Positions 27,086 through 35,899 of a DNA stretch of 64,000 nucleotides are shown in pieces. Position numbers and translations under genes: made by a program. Each line of letters begins with the position of its first letter. The stretch's first letter is position 1. The notes below the pieces were generated by a model. The model was not told the DNA's origin, ran no database searches, and saw only the letters and a program-made list of their open reading frames with translations. Source of the DNA: Sphingomonas sp. Leaf20 (GTDB lineage: Bacteria > Pseudomonadota > Alphaproteobacteria > Sphingomonadales > Sphingomonadaceae); assembly GCF_001421535.1 (NCBI RefSeq), contig NZ_LMKN01000008.1, forward strand, positions 202,855 to 266,854, read 5' to 3'.

Positions 27086-27460
27086 TCGTCTGTGCTTTCG
27101 AAGGCCGTGATCGCCGCATTGCTGGCCGGCGGGATGGCGATGCCCGCGTCCGCGGCGATGACCGTCGGGACGTTCCTCGCACGGGCGAATGCGCTGCGCG
27201 ATCAGGGGCCGATGGCGCTGATGTCGCCCGACTTTCCCGCGCTGAAGGCCGAGGCCAAGGCCGCGACGACGCAGTTGAAGGCCGAACGCGCCGCGCGTGC
27301 CGCGGCAGGCAAGCCGCCGATCGCCTGCGTGCCCGAGGGGGAGTCGGTCGGGATCATGGATATGCTCGACGGGCTGTCCGACCTGCCCGCGAGTTATCAG
27401 AAGCGGCCGTTGAAGGACGGCTATGCGCGGGTGCTGGCGAATCTGTATCCGTGTCGGTGA
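27083..27460 (+). CDS. Small secreted protein, possibly Rap1a/Tai-like
   Basis: A 125-residue protein with a clear signal peptide (about residues 1-24, cleavage near PASA-AM). The mature part has a Lys/Ala-rich helix and only two cysteines, in PIACVPEG and at the end in NLYPCR. The spacing and ending (C-V-P early, YPC last) resemble the Rap1a/Tai domain, a periplasmic fold that includes type VI secretion immunity proteins. That match is by eye and weak. No effector gene is adjacent. It follows ftsH by 65 bp and begins inside a strong hairpin. Confidence 0.65.
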   Translation: MSSVLSKAVIAALLAGGMAMPASAAMTVGTFLARANALRDQGPMALMSPDFPALKAEAKAATTQLKAERAARAAAGKPPIACVPEGESVGIMDMLDGLSDLPASYQKRPLKDGYARVLANLYPCR

Positions 27461-27518
27461 GCAGGTGAGCGGGGCTCGCGGCCTGTAGCGGATGCCAGGC
27501 AAGCCACCCGATGTCGTC

Positions 27519-27538
27519 ACCCCAGCGGAAGCTGGGGT
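27519..27538. terminator. Hairpin after the small secreted protein
   Basis: Eight-base stem ACCCCAGC/GCTGGGGT with a GGAA tetraloop, followed by CTTTCCGTTT. It could terminate the gene ending at 27460. It also resembles a REP-like sequence, so its role is ambiguous. The remaining 100 bp of the gap shows nothing else. Confidence 0.5.
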
Positions 27539-27642
27539 CTTTCCGTTTGGTGGGTGGCGTGGCCGCACGGGGAGATACCAGCGGTCGCTCGGATGACCGG
27601 GGTGGTTTGGGTGGGGCTGTGCCGATCGTGCGTGCGCGCGGA

Positions 27643-28722
27643 TCAGTCCGTCAGGCCGTGGAGCAGCAGCAGCACGACGAACGCGATCAGCACGGTGAAG
27701 GCGAAGGTCAGCAGCGCGACCGTGCGCCATCCCGCCGAGACCTTGCCGAGCGCATAGGCGCCGCGAAGTTGCGCGAACATGTGGACCGGTGGGACGAGCA
27801 GCGCCGCCATCACGATCCACCCGCTCGCCAGCCCCGCCAGCCCGCCGAGCATCAGCACGATCGCGAGCAGCATCATGAACGCCAGCGAATAGGTCACGAA
27901 GATCGCGTGGTCGTAGAGGTGGTGCTTGCGTCGCCAGAGGAACAGCAGCGCCATGAACGGCACGGACAGCGGGATCAGCCCCCAGCTGTATTTGTAGGCG
28001 CTCGACTGCAGCTTGTAGATCATCAGACCGGGATTGGCGTTCGCCTTGGCGATGCCGTGATCGAGCCGGGTCCATCCGATCTTTATGTCGGTGAAGGTGA
28101 AATCGTCGGAGTCCGACTTGGCCCCGCGCGCGGCAGCCAGCGCGCGGATCGTGCCGCGCAGGACGGTGGCCTGCGTATCGAGATCGGTGGTCGGCTCGCC
28201 CGCGCGGACCGCGACCGCACGCTCGCGCTCGACGCGCGCGAGTTCGACGCGTGCCTTTGCCGACTCGCGCTCGAGCGCGGCGCGGTTCTGTGCGGTCGGG
28301 GCGCCGATCTGGTCCGCCATCTCGCCGCCGACCAGGCCGATCGTCGCGAACATGAGGAAGACCGTGAACAGGAACAACGCGAGCGGCGAGACGAACCGCG
28401 CGCGCTCGCCATTGACGTAGCGCCGCGTGAGCGTGCCAGGATGCAGGATGAGCAGCGGCAAGGTGCGCCAGATCTTGCCCTCGAAATGAAAGACGCCGTG
28501 CGCGATCTCATGGCCGATCGCGCCGAGCGAGCGGTGGACGTGCGCGCCCTGTCCGCAGGCATGGCAGTGCGCACCGACCAGCGTCGTGCCGCAGTTGAGG
28601 CAGAGCGCCTCCGCCGCGTGAGTCCTGTGCGCAGCCGTCGATTCGCCCGCACGCGGTTCGAACGCGCGCCCGACCAATGCCCCTGTGGCGATGTCCGCCG
28701 CTGCCCCCATGTCCCCGGTCAT
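27643..28722 (-). CDS. DUF3667 family membrane protein with zinc-ribbon start
   Basis: Protein of about 359 residues. The amino terminus carries a zinc-ribbon-like pattern CLNCGTTLVGAHCHACGQG, followed by HEIAHGVFHFEGKIWRTLP and HPGTLTRRYVNGERARFVSP, the DUF3667 signature. Hydrophobic helices follow at the middle and in the last 110 residues. Function unknown. The frame is open to ATG 28770, only 14 bp from the divergent proA start; ATG 28722 or 28710 leaves more room for promoters, so the start is uncertain. Confidence 0.8.
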   Translation of the reverse strand: MTGDMGAAADIATGALVGRAFEPRAGESTAAHRTHAAEALCLNCGTTLVGAHCHACGQGAHVHRSLGAIGHEIAHGVFHFEGKIWRTLPLLILHPGTLTRRYVNGERARFVSPLALFLFTVFLMFATIGLVGGEMADQIGAPTAQNRAALERESAKARVELARVERERAVAVRAGEPTTDLDTQATVLRGTIRALAAARGAKSDSDDFTFTDIKIGWTRLDHGIAKANANPGLMIYKLQSSAYKYSWGLIPLSVPFMALLFLWRRKHHLYDHAIFVTYSLAFMMLLAIVLMLGGLAGLASGWIVMAALLVPPVHMFAQLRGAYALGKVSAGWRTVALLTFAFTVLIAFVVLLLLHGLTD

Positions 28723-28784
28723 ATCGTGAGCGTAACGCACGCCGGACGTTGGCGCGAGTCGATTTGCCATGATAGTCGGGGGGC

Positions 28785-30056
28785 ATGACCGACCCGCGCG
28801 CCACCGAGACCTCCGCCACCCTGATCGCCGATATGGGCGCGCGCGGACGCGCTGCTGCGGTGTCGCTGGCGGGGATGCCGACGGCGACGAAGGCAGGCGC
28901 GCTCGAACAGGCGGCCGCGGCGATCCGGGCGGGGTCGGCGGCGATCCTCGCGGCCAACGTGCGCGACATGGCGCGCGCGCGTGCGGCCGGGTTGTCGGGG
29001 GCGATGCTCGACCGGCTGCGGCTCGACGAGGCGCGGATCGCGGCGATGGCGGACGGCGTCGCGGCGGTCGCGGCGCTGGCGGATCCAGTCGGGCAGCTGA
29101 TCGATTCGCGCGAGCGGCCGAACGGGCTGGCGCTGTCGCGCGTGCGCGTCCCGATCGGTGTGATCGGCATCGTCTATGAAAGCCGCCCCAACGTCACCGC
29201 GGACGCCGCCGCGCTGTGCGTGATGGCGGGGAACGCCGCGATCCTGCGCGGGGGATCCGAAGCCGTCGAGAGCAACCGTGCGATCCATGCGGCGCTGATC
29301 GCCGGACTCGCGGCGGGCGGGGTCCCCGGCGATGCGGTGCAGCTGGTACCGACCACCGACCGCGCGGCGGTGGGGGCGATGCTGAAGGCGGACGGGGTGA
29401 TCGACCTGATCATCCCGCGTGGCGGCAAGAGCCTGGTCGCGCGCGTCCAGGCCGAGGCACGCGTGCCGGTGCTCGCGCATCTCGACGGGATCAACCATGT
29501 CTATGTCGATGCGTCCGCGGCGCCGGACATGGCGGCGGCGATCGTGGTCGATGCCAAGATGCGCCGCACGGGGATTTGCGGCGCGATGGAAACGCTGCTG
29601 ATCGACCGCGACTATGCGGCGGGAGCGGCGCTGATCGGGCGGCTGGCGGAGACGGGGTGCGTCGTGCGCGGCGACGCGGCCGCGTGCGCGCTGGTCCCGG
29701 GCATCGCGCCAGCGACCGCGGCGGACTGGGATACCGAATATCTCGACGCGGTCGCCTCGGTGGCGATCGTCGACGGGCTCGACGGCGCGGTCGCGCATAT
29801 CGCGCGGCACGGATCGCATCATACCGACGCGATCGTCGCGGAGGATGAAGCCGTCGCCGAGCGCTTCCTGGCCAGCGTCGACAGCGCGATCGTCCTGTGG
29901 AACGCGTCGACGCAGTTCGCCGATGGCGGCGAATTCGGGCTGGGCGCGGAGATCGGCATCGCCACCGGCCGCCTGCATGCGCGGGGCCCGGTCGCGCTCG
30001 AGGGGCTGACGACGTACAAGTGGATCGGGCGCGGCACGGGGCAGGTCCGCGGTTGA
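28785..30056 (+). CDS. proA: Gamma-glutamyl phosphate reductase
   Basis: Second enzyme of proline synthesis (423 residues), reducing gamma-glutamyl phosphate with NADPH to glutamate semialdehyde. Seen: [59 protein letters not shown] and the catalytic Cys265 in [12 protein letters not shown]. Its usual partner proB is not in this window. GGGGGG precedes the ATG. It is followed after four bases by nadD, so it heads the proA-nadD-rsfS-rlmH-envC-ctpA-dsbB-coq7 series. Confidence 0.96.
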   Translation: MTDPRATETSATLIADMGARGRAAAVSLAGMPTATKAGALEQAAAAIRAGSAAILAANVRDMARARAAGLSGAMLDRLRLDEARIAAMADGVAAVAALADPVGQLIDSRERPNGLALSRVRVPIGVIGIVYESRPNVTADAAALCVMAGNAAILRGGSEAVESNRAIHAALIAGLAAGGVPGDAVQLVPTTDRAAVGAMLKADGVIDLIIPRGGKSLVARVQAEARVPVLAHLDGINHVYVDASAAPDMAAAIVVDAKMRRTGICGAMETLLIDRDYAAGAALIGRLAETGCVVRGDAAACALVPGIAPATAADWDTEYLDAVASVAIVDGLDGAVAHIARHGSHHTDAIVAEDEAVAERFLASVDSAIVLWNASTQFADGGEFGLGAEIGIATGRLHARGPVALEGLTTYKWIGRGTGQVRG

Positions 30057-30060
30057 TGCG

Positions 30061-30687
30061 ATGACGCGCATCGGCATTCTCGGCGGGTCGTTCAATCCCG
30101 CGCATCGCGGGCACCGCGCAATCACGCTCGCGGCGATCGATGCGCTCGCGCTCGACGCGGCGTGGTGGCTCGTCTCACCCGGCAATCCGCTCAAGGATGC
30201 CGCGCGCGACATGGCGCCGTTGCCCGCGCGGCTGGCGTCCGCGCGCGCGATGGCACGGCGCGCGCCGATCCGCGCGACCGACATCGAGGCGCGGCTGCAC
30301 ACGCGCTACACGCTCGACACGATCCGCAAGCTCAAGCGGCGGCATCCGAAGAATCGCTTCATCTGGCTGATGGGCGCGGACAATCTGGCGGAGTTCCATC
30401 GGTGGAAAAACTGGCGCCAGATCGCGCGCGAGGTTCCGATTGCGGTAATTGCGCGGCCGGGATATGACGGGCGCGCCCTCGCGGCCCCCGCGATGGGTTG
30501 GCTGCGGCGCTTCCAACGGCGCACAGACCATGCGAAGAGCTGGACGACGTGGAGATTGCCGGCCCTTGTGCTGTTGCGCTTCCGACCCGACCCGACCTCC
30601 GCAACCGGCCTGCGCGCCGAAAACCCCCTGTGGTTTCGGCACGTTGCCGGACCGCCCGACCGTTCCAGCATGTCGCCGGGCCGGTAA
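30061..30687 (+). CDS. nadD: Nicotinate-nucleotide adenylyltransferase
   Basis: NAD biosynthesis enzyme of 208 residues that adenylates nicotinate mononucleotide. Seen: the nucleotidyltransferase start ILGGSFNPAHRGHRAI containing the HxGH-type motif, NPLKDAARDM, FIWLMGADNLAEFHRWKNW, and the carboxyl signature DPTSATGLRAENP, a variant of the ISSTxIR region. It lies between proA and rsfS, typical for alphaproteobacteria. Confidence 0.94.
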   Translation: MTRIGILGGSFNPAHRGHRAITLAAIDALALDAAWWLVSPGNPLKDAARDMAPLPARLASARAMARRAPIRATDIEARLHTRYTLDTIRKLKRRHPKNRFIWLMGADNLAEFHRWKNWRQIAREVPIAVIARPGYDGRALAAPAMGWLRRFQRRTDHAKSWTTWRLPALVLLRFRPDPTSATGLRAENPLWFRHVAGPPDRSSMSPGR

Positions 30688-30701
30688 TCTTAGGAGCTGA
30701 C

Positions 30702-31109
30702 TTGGCCACTTCCCCTACTGCCCCTCGCGCGACCGACCCCGAAGAGGTTGAGGCGCTGCATCGCCTGATCCTCGCGTCGCTCGACGACGACCAGGCGGTC
30801 GAGACGATCTCGATCCCGCTCGCGGGCAAGACCAGCATCGCCGACTACATGGTGATCGCCAGCGGTCGCTCGACCCGCCAGGTCGCCTCGATGGCGCAGA
30901 AGCTGGCCGAGCGGATCAAGGCCGAGTTCAAGCGCCCGGTGAAGATCGAAGGCCTGCCGACCGCCGACTGGGTGCTGATCGACGCGACCGACATCATCGT
31001 CCACCTGTTCCGCCCCGAAGTCCGCAGCTTCTACAATCTGGAGCGGATGTGGGCGTTCGGCGACGCGCCGACGCCGCCTGCGATGCCGACCTTCACCGAC
31101 GAAGACTGA
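30702..31109 (+). CDS. rsfS: Ribosome silencing factor RsfS
   Basis: A 135-residue protein that binds uL14 and blocks subunit joining during starvation. Seen: the family core KTSIADYMVIASGRSTRQVA, VKIEGLPTADWVLIDATDI and IVHLFRPEVRSFYNLERMW. The best start is TTG at 30702, which has AGGAG five bases upstream; upstream in-frame codons overlap nadD and lack similarity. It is followed by rlmH after 27 bp. Confidence 0.94.
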   Translation: MATSPTAPRATDPEEVEALHRLILASLDDDQAVETISIPLAGKTSIADYMVIASGRSTRQVASMAQKLAERIKAEFKRPVKIEGLPTADWVLIDATDIIVHLFRPEVRSFYNLERMWAFGDAPTPPAMPTFTDED

Positions 31110-31136
31110 TCCGGCGCGACGGCCGGAGGGCGTATC

Positions 31137-31559
31137 ATGCTGCTCCACATCGTCGCCCGCGGCCGGATCGGGCGGTCACCCGAGGCCGAGCTGGTCGACC
31201 GGTATCTGAAGCGGATCGTCTGGCCGACCAAGGTCAGCGAACTGCCCGATACCGGCGGCCGGATCCCGGTCGTCGGCGAGCAGACGAAGCGCATCCTGCT
31301 CGATGAGAAGGGCGAGACGCTGTCCTCGACCGCGTTTGCGCACAAGCTCGGGCGGTGGCGCGACGACGGCGTGCGCGAGGCGCGGTTCATGATCGGGGCC
31401 GCCGACGGCTTCGACGATGCCGCGCGATCCGAGGCGGATCTGCTGTTCTCGTTCGGACGCGCGACATGGCCGCATCTCCTAGCCCGCGCGATGCTGGCCG
31501 AGCAGCTGTTCCGCGCGACCAGCATCCTGGCCAATCACCCCTATCACCGCGAGGGGTGA
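31137..31559 (+). CDS. rlmH: 23S rRNA pseudouridine-1915 N3-methyltransferase RlmH
   Basis: SPOUT-type methyltransferase of 140 residues acting on helix 69 of 23S rRNA in assembled ribosomes. Seen: LLHIVARGRIGRSPEAELV, LLDEKGETLSSTAFAHKL, FMIGAADGFDDAARSEADLL and the knot end LARAMLAEQLFRATSILANH with PYH. It has the family length and sits directly after rsfS, the usual partner. The envC start is three bases beyond its stop. Confidence 0.96.
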   Translation: MLLHIVARGRIGRSPEAELVDRYLKRIVWPTKVSELPDTGGRIPVVGEQTKRILLDEKGETLSSTAFAHKLGRWRDDGVREARFMIGAADGFDDAARSEADLLFSFGRATWPHLLARAMLAEQLFRATSILANHPYHREG

Positions 31560-31561
31560 CG

Positions 31562-32743
31562 ATGCGGGCGACGCACGTCATCCTCCTGCTGTCGCTGTTC
31601 GCCGGTGCCACCGCGTCGATCGCGCGCGAGGGCGCGGGCGCGCCACGCGATCGGCTGTCCGAGGCTCGCCGGCAGCTGAGCGAGGCGAAACGTACCGCGA
31701 TCCTGGCGGCGGCGCGGGCGGATACCCTGACGGCGGCCGCCGCACGCGAGCGCCGGCAGGCGGACCGCATCAATGCGCGTCAGCGCGCGCTGGCCGCCAA
31801 GGTTGTCGCAGCGCAGGCAGATATCGAGGCCGCGCGTCTTCGCGTGACGATCATCGACCGATTGCTGACGGATCAGCGCGCGGCGCTGGGGGCGGCGCAG
31901 ACGCCGATCGCCCGATTGCTCGCCGCGCTCCAGGCGCTCGCCCGACGTCCGACGATCGTCGCGGTCGCGCAGCGCGGGTCGGTCGACGATCTCGTCCATG
32001 TCCGGGCGGTGCTGGGCACCGCGCTGCCCGTGGTCCGGGCGCAGACCCAGGGCGTCCGCGCCGCACTGGACCGGACGCGGCGATTGCAGGCGGGGGCGGT
32101 GCTTGCGGCGACCGCGCTCCGCGAGGGGCGTGCGCGGCTGGAGGCGAACCGGTCCGCGCTCGCGATGCTGGAGGCGGATCACCGCGCCCGCAGCCAGGCG
32201 TTCGGGCGGACCGCGATCAGTGAGTCGGATCGTGCGCTGGCGATGGGCGAGCGGGCACGCGATCTGGTCGACGGAATGGCGGTGGCGGACCTCGCCGAGG
32301 CGACCGCACGCGAGCTCGCGGCGCTGCCCGGGCCGTCGCCGCGCCCGGTCGCACCCGGCAGCGTCGCCCCGGCCGCCGCGCACGGAATCTATCGCCTGCC
32401 GGTCCGCGGCCAGTTGGTGACCGGTTTCGACGAGGTGTCGGCGGCCGGCGTCCGATCGCGCGGGCTGACCTTCGCGGTCGCGCCGCGTGCGCGCGTCGTC
32501 GCGCCCGCGGCAGGGCTGGTCCGCTATGCCGGGCGGTTCCGCAGCTATGGCACGATCGTGATCGTCGATCATGGGGCGGGCTGGTCGAGCCTGGTCACCG
32601 GGCTGTCGGCCACGCCGCTCAAGCCGGGGGCACGCGTCGCGATGGGCGCGCCGATCGGGATCGCACAACGCAGCGAGCCAAGGGTCACGGTCGAGCTGCG
32701 CCGCCAGGGACGCGCCGTCGACGCCGCCGCGCTGATCGGCTAG
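31562..32743 (+). CDS. envC: EnvC-like murein hydrolase activator
   Basis: Secreted protein of about 393 residues. A signal peptide (about 1-19) is followed by long Ala/Arg-rich coiled coil (about 28-250) and a carboxyl LytM/M23-type domain starting GIYRLPVRGQLVTGF. The domain keeps VVAPAAGLVRYAGRF, YGTIVIVDHGAGW and VTVELRRQGRAVD but lacks the usual HxxxD zinc pair. That is as in EnvC, which activates septal amidases rather than cutting wall itself. It is followed by ctpA, the common pairing in alphaproteobacteria. Confidence 0.9.
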   Translation: MRATHVILLLSLFAGATASIAREGAGAPRDRLSEARRQLSEAKRTAILAAARADTLTAAAARERRQADRINARQRALAAKVVAAQADIEAARLRVTIIDRLLTDQRAALGAAQTPIARLLAALQALARRPTIVAVAQRGSVDDLVHVRAVLGTALPVVRAQTQGVRAALDRTRRLQAGAVLAATALREGRARLEANRSALAMLEADHRARSQAFGRTAISESDRALAMGERARDLVDGMAVADLAEATARELAALPGPSPRPVAPGSVAPAAAHGIYRLPVRGQLVTGFDEVSAAGVRSRGLTFAVAPRARVVAPAAGLVRYAGRFRSYGTIVIVDHGAGWSSLVTGLSATPLKPGARVAMGAPIGIAQRSEPRVTVELRRQGRAVDAAALIG

Positions 32744-32888
32744 CGGGTCGTCGTCCCGCGGCGTGCGACTAGGCCACGCACCAGAAGCGGCCGCGCCGTG
32801 GCCGATGCGAATCGCAAAGGTCAGCATGGCTTTGCTCCCGACCCGTTAACCCGCTACATCGTCGCTTCCCCCGGTTTCAGGACCTTAG

Positions 32889-34223
32889 ATGCCCCGTCCG
32901 ATCCTTTCCGCTACCGCCATCCTCGGCGCTCTCACACTGGTGCCACTCGCAGCCTCGGCGATGGCCGCGGTCGACACCGCGACCTACCGCGAGTTCGATC
33001 AGTTTCTCGACGTGTTCAATCGCGTGAAGGCGGATTATGTCGACAAGGTCGATGACAAGACGCTGATCAAGGGCGCGATCCAGGGGATGCTCGCCAGCCT
33101 CGATCCGCATTCGAGCTATGTCGATGCGCTCGACTACGAGAATCTGCGGATCATGACCGAAGGCAATTATGGCGGCCTCGGCCTGACGGTGCAGATGGAG
33201 GATGGCGCGATCAAGGTCGTCACGCCGCAGGAAGACTCGCCCGCGGCACGCGCGGGGGTGAAGTCCGGGGACTATATCACGCATATCGACGGCAAGCTGA
33301 TCTATGGCGATTCGCTCGACGTGGCGGTCGCGCAGATGCGCGGCAAGCCCGGCAGCAAGATCACGCTGGGACTCGTCCGCCCGGGCCGCGACAAGCCGCT
33401 CGACGTGTCGATGGTCCGCGAGATCATCGTCCAGAAGCCGGTGAAGTGGGAAGTCCGCGGCGACGTCGGCTATATCAACATCAACACCTTCAGCGAGAAT
33501 ACCGGCGCCGACACGCGTGCGGCGATCATGGCGATCGACAAGTCGCTCGGGCATCGTCCGCTCGGCTATGTCGTCGACCTTCGCCAGAATGGCGGCGGGT
33601 TGCTGACGCAGGCGATCGCGGTCAGCGACGCATTCCTCGACCACGGCGAGATCGTCTCGCAGCGCGGTCGCGAGAAGACCGATATCGAGCGCTATTACGC
33701 CAAGCCCGGCGACGATGCGCATGGCCTGCCGATCGTCGTGCTGACCGATCCCGGGACCGCGTCGGCGTCGGAGATCGTCGCGGGCGCGTTGCAGGATCAT
33801 CACCGCGCGCTGATCATGGGCGAGCGGACGTTCGGCAAGGGATCGGTGCAGACCGTGCTCCAGCTCGGGCCGGAGACCGCGTTGCGGCTGACCACGGCGC
33901 GCTATTTCACGCCGTCGGGCCGGTCGGTGCAGGAGGGCGGGATCGAGCCCGACATCAGGGTCCCGCAAATCAGCGATCCCGACCACAAGGCGCGCCCGGT
34001 CTTCCGCGAGGCCGATCTTCGCCGCCACCTGATCAACGAGGTCAAGGCCGACAACGCGGTGCTCGAGGAGGATACCAAGGACGATCCGCGCTTCTCGGCC
34101 ACGCCCGAGGCGCTCAAGAAACAGGGGATCGAGGACTTCCAGCTCTATTACGCGCTGAAGACCGTCGCGCGGCTGGGCGGCGCGGCACAGGTCGCCGCGG
34201 CAACCAAGGCGCCCGTCAAGTGA
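32889..34223 (+). CDS. ctpA: Carboxyl-terminal processing protease (S41 family)
   Basis: Periplasmic serine protease of 444 residues. Seen: a signal peptide (about 1-27), YVDKVDDKTLIKGAIQGMLA, a PDZ domain (about 90-175, GGLGLTVQMEDGAIKVVTPQ), then the S41 catalytic block with Ser in DPGTASASEIVAGAL and Lys in ERTFGKGSVQTV. Such proteases trim or destroy periplasmic proteins, including cell-wall hydrolases. The stop overlaps an upstream GTG option of dsbB. Confidence 0.95.
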   Translation: MPRPILSATAILGALTLVPLAASAMAAVDTATYREFDQFLDVFNRVKADYVDKVDDKTLIKGAIQGMLASLDPHSSYVDALDYENLRIMTEGNYGGLGLTVQMEDGAIKVVTPQEDSPAARAGVKSGDYITHIDGKLIYGDSLDVAVAQMRGKPGSKITLGLVRPGRDKPLDVSMVREIIVQKPVKWEVRGDVGYININTFSENTGADTRAAIMAIDKSLGHRPLGYVVDLRQNGGGLLTQAIAVSDAFLDHGEIVSQRGREKTDIERYYAKPGDDAHGLPIVVLTDPGTASASEIVAGALQDHHRALIMGERTFGKGSVQTVLQLGPETALRLTTARYFTPSGRSVQEGGIEPDIRVPQISDPDHKARPVFREADLRRHLINEVKADNAVLEEDTKDDPRFSATPEALKKQGIEDFQLYYALKTVARLGGAAQVAAATKAPVK

Positions 34224-34243
34224 GCGTACGTCGCGGGCTGGGG

Positions 34244-34726
34244 ATGACCAAGAACGAGGAGATCGCCCGGTCGATCACGTTCACGCTGCCGCTGCTGCTT
34301 CTGATCGGCGCGCTGGGGTCGCAGTTCCTGGGCGGGCTCTATCCGTGCGAGATGTGTCATTGGCAGCGGTGGCCGCATTACGCCGCGGTGCTGATTGCGG
34401 GCGCGTCGTTCCTCGTGCCGCAGCGGTCGTTGCGCGCATCGCTGGTGATCGTGGCCGCGCTGCTGATCGGGATCAGCGGGGCGATCGGGCTGTTCCACGC
34501 GGGCGTCGAATATCATTGGTGGAACGGCATCACCGCCTGCACCACGACCGTGTCGATGGCGGGGACGACGCCGGCCGAGCGGCTCGCGGCGATCATGAAC
34601 GCACCGATGGTTCGCTGCGACGCGGCGCAGTGGACGCTGGCGGGGATTTCGCTCGCCGGGTTCAACGCCATCTTTTCGCTGGGCGGCGCGATCACCATCT
34701 TGCTCCTTATGAGGAAGACACGATGA
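34244..34726 (+). CDS. dsbB: DsbB-family disulfide bond formation protein
   Basis: Four-helix membrane protein of about 160 residues that reoxidises a DsbA-like thiol oxidase using quinone. Seen: GGLYPCEMCHWQRWPHY with the first CxxC, four hydrophobic segments, and a second cysteine pair in TACTTT and VRCD. GTG at 34220 overlaps the ctpA stop and is an alternative start; ATG 34244 follows a GGGG-rich site. The stop overlaps the coq7 ATG. No dsbA lies beside it. Confidence 0.88.
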   Translation: MTKNEEIARSITFTLPLLLLIGALGSQFLGGLYPCEMCHWQRWPHYAAVLIAGASFLVPQRSLRASLVIVAALLIGISGAIGLFHAGVEYHWWNGITACTTTVSMAGTTPAERLAAIMNAPMVRCDAAQWTLAGISLAGFNAIFSLGGAITILLLMRKTR

Positions 34727-35313
34727 CCCAGGCCGCACCCACGCACGCCGTCCCGGCGCAGGGCACACCGACGCTGGGCGCACGCTGGAAGCCCGGCGAC
34801 CGCAAGCATCCGAGCAGCGCGATGGTCCGCGTCGACCAGGCGGGCGAATATGGTGCGATCCGTATCTATGCGGGGCAGCTGGCGGTGCTCGGCGATCGTC
34901 ATCCCGCGGCGCGATCGATCCATCACATGGCGCAGCAGGAGGAACGCCACCGCGCGTTCTTCGACCGGATGATCGTCGAGCGCGGCGTGCGGCCGACGGT
35001 GCTGCAGCCGATCTGGAACGTCGCGGGGTTTGCGCTGGGGGCGGTGACCGCGGCGATCGGTCCGAAGGCGGCGATGGCGTGCACCGCGGCGGTCGAGACC
35101 GAGATCGACAAGCATTACGAGGAACAGGTCGTCGCGCTGGGCGACAGCGATCCCGAGCTCACTGCCGCGATCCTCGATTTTCAGGCCGAGGAGCTCGAGC
35201 ACAAGGCGACCGCGATCGCAGCCGGTGCCGAGGAGACGCCGGGCTATCCGGTGTTGAGCGCGCTGATCCGCGCGGGTTGCAAGGTGGCGATCGCGACGGC
35301 GAAGCGGATCTGA
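34723..35313 (+). CDS. coq7: Demethoxyubiquinol hydroxylase (COQ7 family)
   Basis: Diiron monooxygenase of 196 residues for the penultimate hydroxylation in ubiquinone synthesis. Seen: the ligand motifs VDQAGEYGAIRIYAGQL, QQEERHRAFF, ETEIDKHYEEQ and FQAEELEHKATA, giving the two EXXH halves of the ferritin-like four-helix site. It overlaps dsbB by four bases (ATGA). Because DsbB delivers electrons to ubiquinone, the pairing makes functional sense. Confidence 0.95.
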   Translation: MTQAAPTHAVPAQGTPTLGARWKPGDRKHPSSAMVRVDQAGEYGAIRIYAGQLAVLGDRHPAARSIHHMAQQEERHRAFFDRMIVERGVRPTVLQPIWNVAGFALGAVTAAIGPKAAMACTAAVETEIDKHYEEQVVALGDSDPELTAAILDFQAEELEHKATAIAAGAEETPGYPVLSALIRAGCKVAIATAKRI

Positions 35314-35402
35314 CCCGACTGCGCGCCTGCTGCGTTCAGCATAGGGCCAGAGACGACCGTCGATGAGACGGCGACAGGATACGGATTGTGGGAGTGATGC
35401 GT

Positions 35403-35870
35403 ATGAGGATGATATTGGCGGTGGCGATATTGGCCACCAGCCCGGTGGCGGCGCAGACCGCGACGCCGGGCGCGGCGGTGCCTGCCAAGCCCGGTGCTGC
35501 GGCGCCCAAGCCCGCGTCGGCACCCGGCGAAGTGTCGCGCAGCGCGCCGATCAACGGCGTGCTGACGCTGTTTGGCAACGAACGCTGCCCGACCAATGCG
35601 CAGGGCGAGGAGATCGTGATCTGCGTCCGCCGCAGCGCGCAGGAGCAGTACCGCGTCCCCAAGGAGCTTCGCGAGTTCGCGGTGACGCCGCAGAACGAAA
35701 GCTGGGCGGCCAAGGCGCAGGGGACGATGGGCACGGGTGTCGGCGTGAACAGCATCGGCAGCTGCTCGACCGTCGGCGCCGGCGGCGCGACGGGATGCTT
35801 CGGTCAGCGCGTCCGCGAGGCACGCCGTGAGAACAAGGAGCGCGCTGCCGAGGTGCCCGTCCTTCCGTAA
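35403..35870 (+). CDS. Secreted hypothetical protein with four cysteines
   Basis: About 155 residues with a signal peptide (about 1-17, ending VAAQ), an Ala/Pro-rich linker, then FGNERCPTNAQGEEIVICVR, RVPKELREF and a Gly-rich carboxyl region GSCSTVGAGGATGCFGQR. The four cysteines pair plausibly (ERC with VIC; GSC with TGC). No known domain recognised. ATG 35403 has GGGAG eight bases upstream; ATG 35397 is also possible. Confidence 0.7.
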   Translation: MRMILAVAILATSPVAAQTATPGAAVPAKPGAAAPKPASAPGEVSRSAPINGVLTLFGNERCPTNAQGEEIVICVRRSAQEQYRVPKELREFAVTPQNESWAAKAQGTMGTGVGVNSIGSCSTVGAGGATGCFGQRVREARRENKERAAEVPVLP

Positions 35871-35899
35871 AATTCCTTCGGTAAGACGGGCGGAGGCGG

